Below are positions 60,966 through 64,000 of a DNA stretch of 64,000 nucleotides, one piece after another. Position 1 is the first letter of the stretch, and every line of letters starts with the position of its first letter. A program made the position numbers and the translations under genes. The stretch is from Chromobotia macracanthus. Its lineage: Eukaryota > Chordata > Actinopteri > Cypriniformes > Botiidae. A model generated the notes under the pieces. That model was not told the origin of the DNA and made no database searches. It worked only from the letters and a program-made list of their open reading frames with translations. The stretch is taken from NCBI GenBank assembly GCA_036877525.1, contig JAZGTH010000195.1:1-64000 (forward strand), read 5' to 3'.

Positions 60966-61416
60966 TCATTTAAAAGTAAGCATTCTCGTTGCCATCACCT
61001 AGCCCATCTGAACTTCTCAAACCAGAGAATTAAACAGAACATGGCAAACGAAAATCAAGAGACATGCTGACGAGCAAAACAATGCCAGAAAGACAAACAC
61101 TGATCACAAAAGACACAGACATAAAACCTCAGGGCAAACAATGGTAGAGTCCAGGGTAAAAAGGAGTCAGGATTCTTACCACATGGAAAACAATGGTAGA
61201 GTCCAGGGTAAAAAGGAGTCAGGATTCCAACCACATGGAAAACAATGGTAGAGTCCAGGCTTAAAAGGAGTCAGGATTCCAACAATCTATAGGGAGTACA
61301 GGCAAAAGAGATAAATACCTGAAGCTATCTGTCAGGAAAGACAAACATTTAAAAAAATCAGGAACTTCTTTACCTTCCAGGCATATTCTGCTGAAATCAA
61401 CAATCATCAAAACAAG

Positions 61417-61490
61417 TCCAGGGTGCCAGGGAATCGAACCCTGGTCCTCCCGCATGGCAGGCAAGAGTTCTACCACTGTACCACCATTTC
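61417..61490 (-). tRNA. tRNA-Gly(GCC)-like with paired T arm
   Basis: GCC from 61458 to 61456; T arm CCAGGG/CCCTGG fully paired; 3' strand replaced by CACCCTGG. Mirror partner of the 36030 copy. Confidence 0.55.
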
Positions 61491-62115
61491 TTTTAAAAGT
61501 AAGGCATTCTCGTTGCCATCACCTAGCCCATCTGAACTTCTCATACCAGAGAATTTAACAGCACATGGCAAACGAAAATCAAGAGACATGCTGCCAAGCA
61601 AAACAATGCCAGAAAGACAAACACTGATCACAAAAGACACAGACATAAAACCTCAGGGCAAACAATGGTAGAGTCCAAGCTAAAAGGGAGTCAGGATTCC
61701 AACCACATGGCAAACAATGGTATAGTCCAGGGTAAAACTGAGTCAGGATTCCAGCCTCATGGAAAACAATGGTACAGTCCAGTCTTTAAAGGAGTCAGGA
61801 TTCCAACCACATGGCAAACAATGGCAGAGTCCAGCCAAAAAATGGAGTCAGGATTCCAACCACATGGCAAACAATGGTATAGTCCAGGGTAAAAATGAGT
61901 CAGGATTCCAGCCTCATGGAAAACAATGGTACAGTCCAGGCTTTAAAGGAGTCAGGATACCAACCATCTATAGGGAGAACAGGCAAAAGAGATAAATACC
62001 TAAAGATATCTGTCAGGAAAGACAAACATCTCAAAAAATCAGGAACTTGTTTACCTTCCAGGCATATTCTGCTGAAATCAACAATCATTGTTTCAACAAT
62101 CAACAATCAACAATC

Positions 62116-62141
62116 ATTGGTGGTACCACTGTACCACCAAT
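62116..62141 (-). repeat. Hairpin derivative of the tRNA-like element
   Basis: Identical arms to 60940; the two units from 60560-60965 and 61740-62141 are almost the same, so one is a recent copy of the other. Confidence 0.75.
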
Positions 62142-62633
62142 TCATTTAAAAGTAAGCATTCTCGTTGCCATCACCTAGCCCATCTGAACTTCTCAAACCA
62201 GAGAATTAAACAGAACATGGCAAACGAAAATCAAGAGACATGCTGCCAAGCAAAACAATGCCAGAAAGACAAACACTGATCACAAAAGACACAGACATAA
62301 AACCTCAGGGCAAACAATGGTAGAGTCCAAGCTAAAAGGGAGTCAGGATTCCAACCACATGGCAAACAATGGTATAGTCCAGGGTAAAAAAGGAGTCAGG
62401 ATTCCAACCACATGGAAAACAATGGTAGAGTCCAGAATAAAGGAGTCAATAGCTGGAAACAATGGTAGAGTCCAGGCTTAAAAGGAGTCAGGATACCAAC
62501 AATCTATAGGGAGTACAGGCAAAAGAGATAAATACCTGAAGATATCTGTCAGGAAAGACAAACATCTAAAAAAATCAGGAACTTCATTACCTTCCAGGCA
62601 TATTCTGCTGAAATCAACAATCATCAAAACAAG

Positions 62634-62705
62634 TACCCTGGGTGGGAATCGAACCCTGGTCCTCCCGCATGGCAGGCAAGAGTTCTACCACTGTACCACC
62701 ATTTC
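62634..62705 (-). tRNA. tRNA-Gly(GCC)-like
   Basis: GCC from 62673 to 62671; 5' side GAAATGG; consensus boxes. Confidence 0.6.
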
Positions 62706-63312
62706 TTTTAAAAGTAAGGCATTCTCGTTGCCATCACCTAGCCCATCTGAACTTCTCATACCAGAGAATTTAACAGCACATGGCAAACGAAAATCAAGAG
62801 ACATGCTGCCAAGCAAAACAATGCCAGAAAGACAAACACTGATCACAAAAGACACAGACATAAAACCTCAGGGCAAACAATGGTAGAGTCCAAGCTAAAA
62901 GGGAGTCAGGATTCCAACCACATGGCAAACAATGGTATAGTCCAGGGTAAAAATGAGTCAGGATTCCAGCCTCATGGAAAACAATGGTAGAGCCAGTCTT
63001 TAAAGGAGTCAGGATTCCAACCACATGGCAAACAATGGTATAGTCCAGGTTAAAAAAGTAGTCAGGATTCCAACCACATGGAAAACAATGGTAGAGTCCA
63101 GAATTAAAAGGAGTCAGTATTCCAGCCTCATGGCAAACAATGGTAGAGTCCAGGCTTAAAAGGAGTCAGGATACCAACCATCTATAGGGAGAACAGGCAA
63201 AAGAGATAAATACCTGAAGATATCTGTCAGGAAAGACAAACATCTCAAAAATTCAGGAACTTGATTACCTTCCAGACATATTCTGCTGAAATCAACAATC
63301 ATCAAAACAAGT

Positions 63313-63384
63313 TACCCTGGGTGGGAATCGAACCCTGGTCCTCCCGCATGGCAGGCAAGAGCTCTACCACTGTACCACCAATTC
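63313..63384 (-). tRNA. tRNA-Gly(GCC)-like
   Basis: GCC from 63352 to 63350; D-to-anticodon segment GTAGAGCTCTTGCC as in the 52150 copy. Confidence 0.6.
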
Positions 63385-64000
63385 TTTTAAAAACAAGGCA
63401 TTCTCGTTGCCATCACCTAGCCCATCTGAACTTCTCATACCAGAGAATTTAACAGCACATGGCAAACGAAAATCAAGAGACATGCTGCCAAGCAAAACAA
63501 TGCCAGAAAGACAAACACTGATCACAAAAGACACAGACATAAAACCTCAGGGCAAACAATGGTAGAGTCCAAGCTAAAAGGGAGTCAGGATTCCAACCAC
63601 ATGGCAAACAATGGTATAGTCCAGGGTAAAACTGAGTCAGGATTCCAGCCTCATGGAAAACAATGGTACAGTCCAGTCTTTAAAGGAGTCAGGATTCCAA
63701 CCACATGGCAAACAATGGTATAGTCCAGGGTAAAAAAAAGTAGTCAGGATTCCAACCACATGGAAAACAATGGTAGAGTCCAGAATTAAAAGGAGTCAGT
63801 ATTCCAGCCTCATGGTAAACAATGGTATAGTCCAGGCTTAAAAGGAGTCAGGATACCAACCATCTATAGGGAGAACAGGCAAAAGAGATAAATACCTGAA
63901 GATATCTGTCAGGAAAGACAAACATCTCAAAAAATCAGGAACTTGATTACCTTCCAGGCATATTCTGCTGAAATCAACAATCATCAAAACAAGTTACCCT

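Larger units (their letters stand above)
50756..64000 (-). repeat. Tandem array 3, inverted tRNA-Gly-derived satellite
   Basis: Nineteen tRNA-derived loci on the - strand; on the + strand the 52-bp minisatellite reads as GGAGTCAGGATTCCA...AACAATGGTAGAGTCC. Unit structure is otherwise the same. The units nearest the joint (50756-51150) resemble array 1 (they have AAATTGGAATCAGG and the altered A box of the 13167 copy), while 60240-62150 resembles array 2 (they have CAGCCAAAAAATGGAG). The array continues beyond the window end, where another element begins at about 63996. Confidence 0.9.

Overview
The window looks like repeat-dense chromatin from a ray-finned fish. It holds an IR/DR-type Tc1 transposon and an L2/CR1-like LINE of the kind common in teleosts, no bacterial gene organisation, and no intact host protein-coding gene. 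The species cannot be fixed from the sequence. Almost every long open frame is a reading of a minisatellite, or the antisense of a dead transposon.

Layout: (1) 1-4735 is a 'head' module made of a Tc1 copy (transposase dead, - strand), a decayed LINE (- strand) and about 700 bp of old diverged repeat. (2) 4736-20560 is a + strand tandem array. Each unit has a fixed core of about 370 bp carrying a tRNA-Gly-derived element, followed by a variable block of 52-bp minisatellite copies. (3) 20561-30652 is an AT-rich satellite of about 69 bp period, roughly 145 copies. (4) 30653-34920 is a second copy of the head module, with a more complete Tc1 left end. (5) 34921-49652 is a second + strand tRNA-Gly-like array. 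(6) 49653-50755 is a 1.1-kb stub of the same AT-rich satellite. (7) 50756-64000 is the tRNA-Gly-like array again, but inverted (- strand). Order (1)(2)(3) followed by (4)(5)(6) makes a macro-repeat of about 31 kb that is then broken by the inversion.

The most striking object is the tRNA-derived satellite. I place 65 tRNA-derived loci; about 48 keep both internal Pol III promoter boxes (A box TGGTACAGTGG, B box GGTTCGATTCC), and nearly all are followed by TTTT. Most carry the Gly anticodon GCC, but others carry CCC, GAG, GTC, GCT, GGG or GGC. The acceptor, D and T stems hold mismatches, so these may be tRNA pseudogenes or Pol III/TFIIIC elements rather than working tRNAs. A recurrent variant has lost the anticodon and T arms and become a perfect 11-bp hairpin. 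Unit lengths in the first array follow about 368 + 52n bp (n = 3 to 10), so arrays evolve by adding and removing whole minisatellite copies between fixed tRNA cores. Some stretches (for example 53160-53425) look like poor assembly consensus, so the large-scale order needs long-read confirmation.
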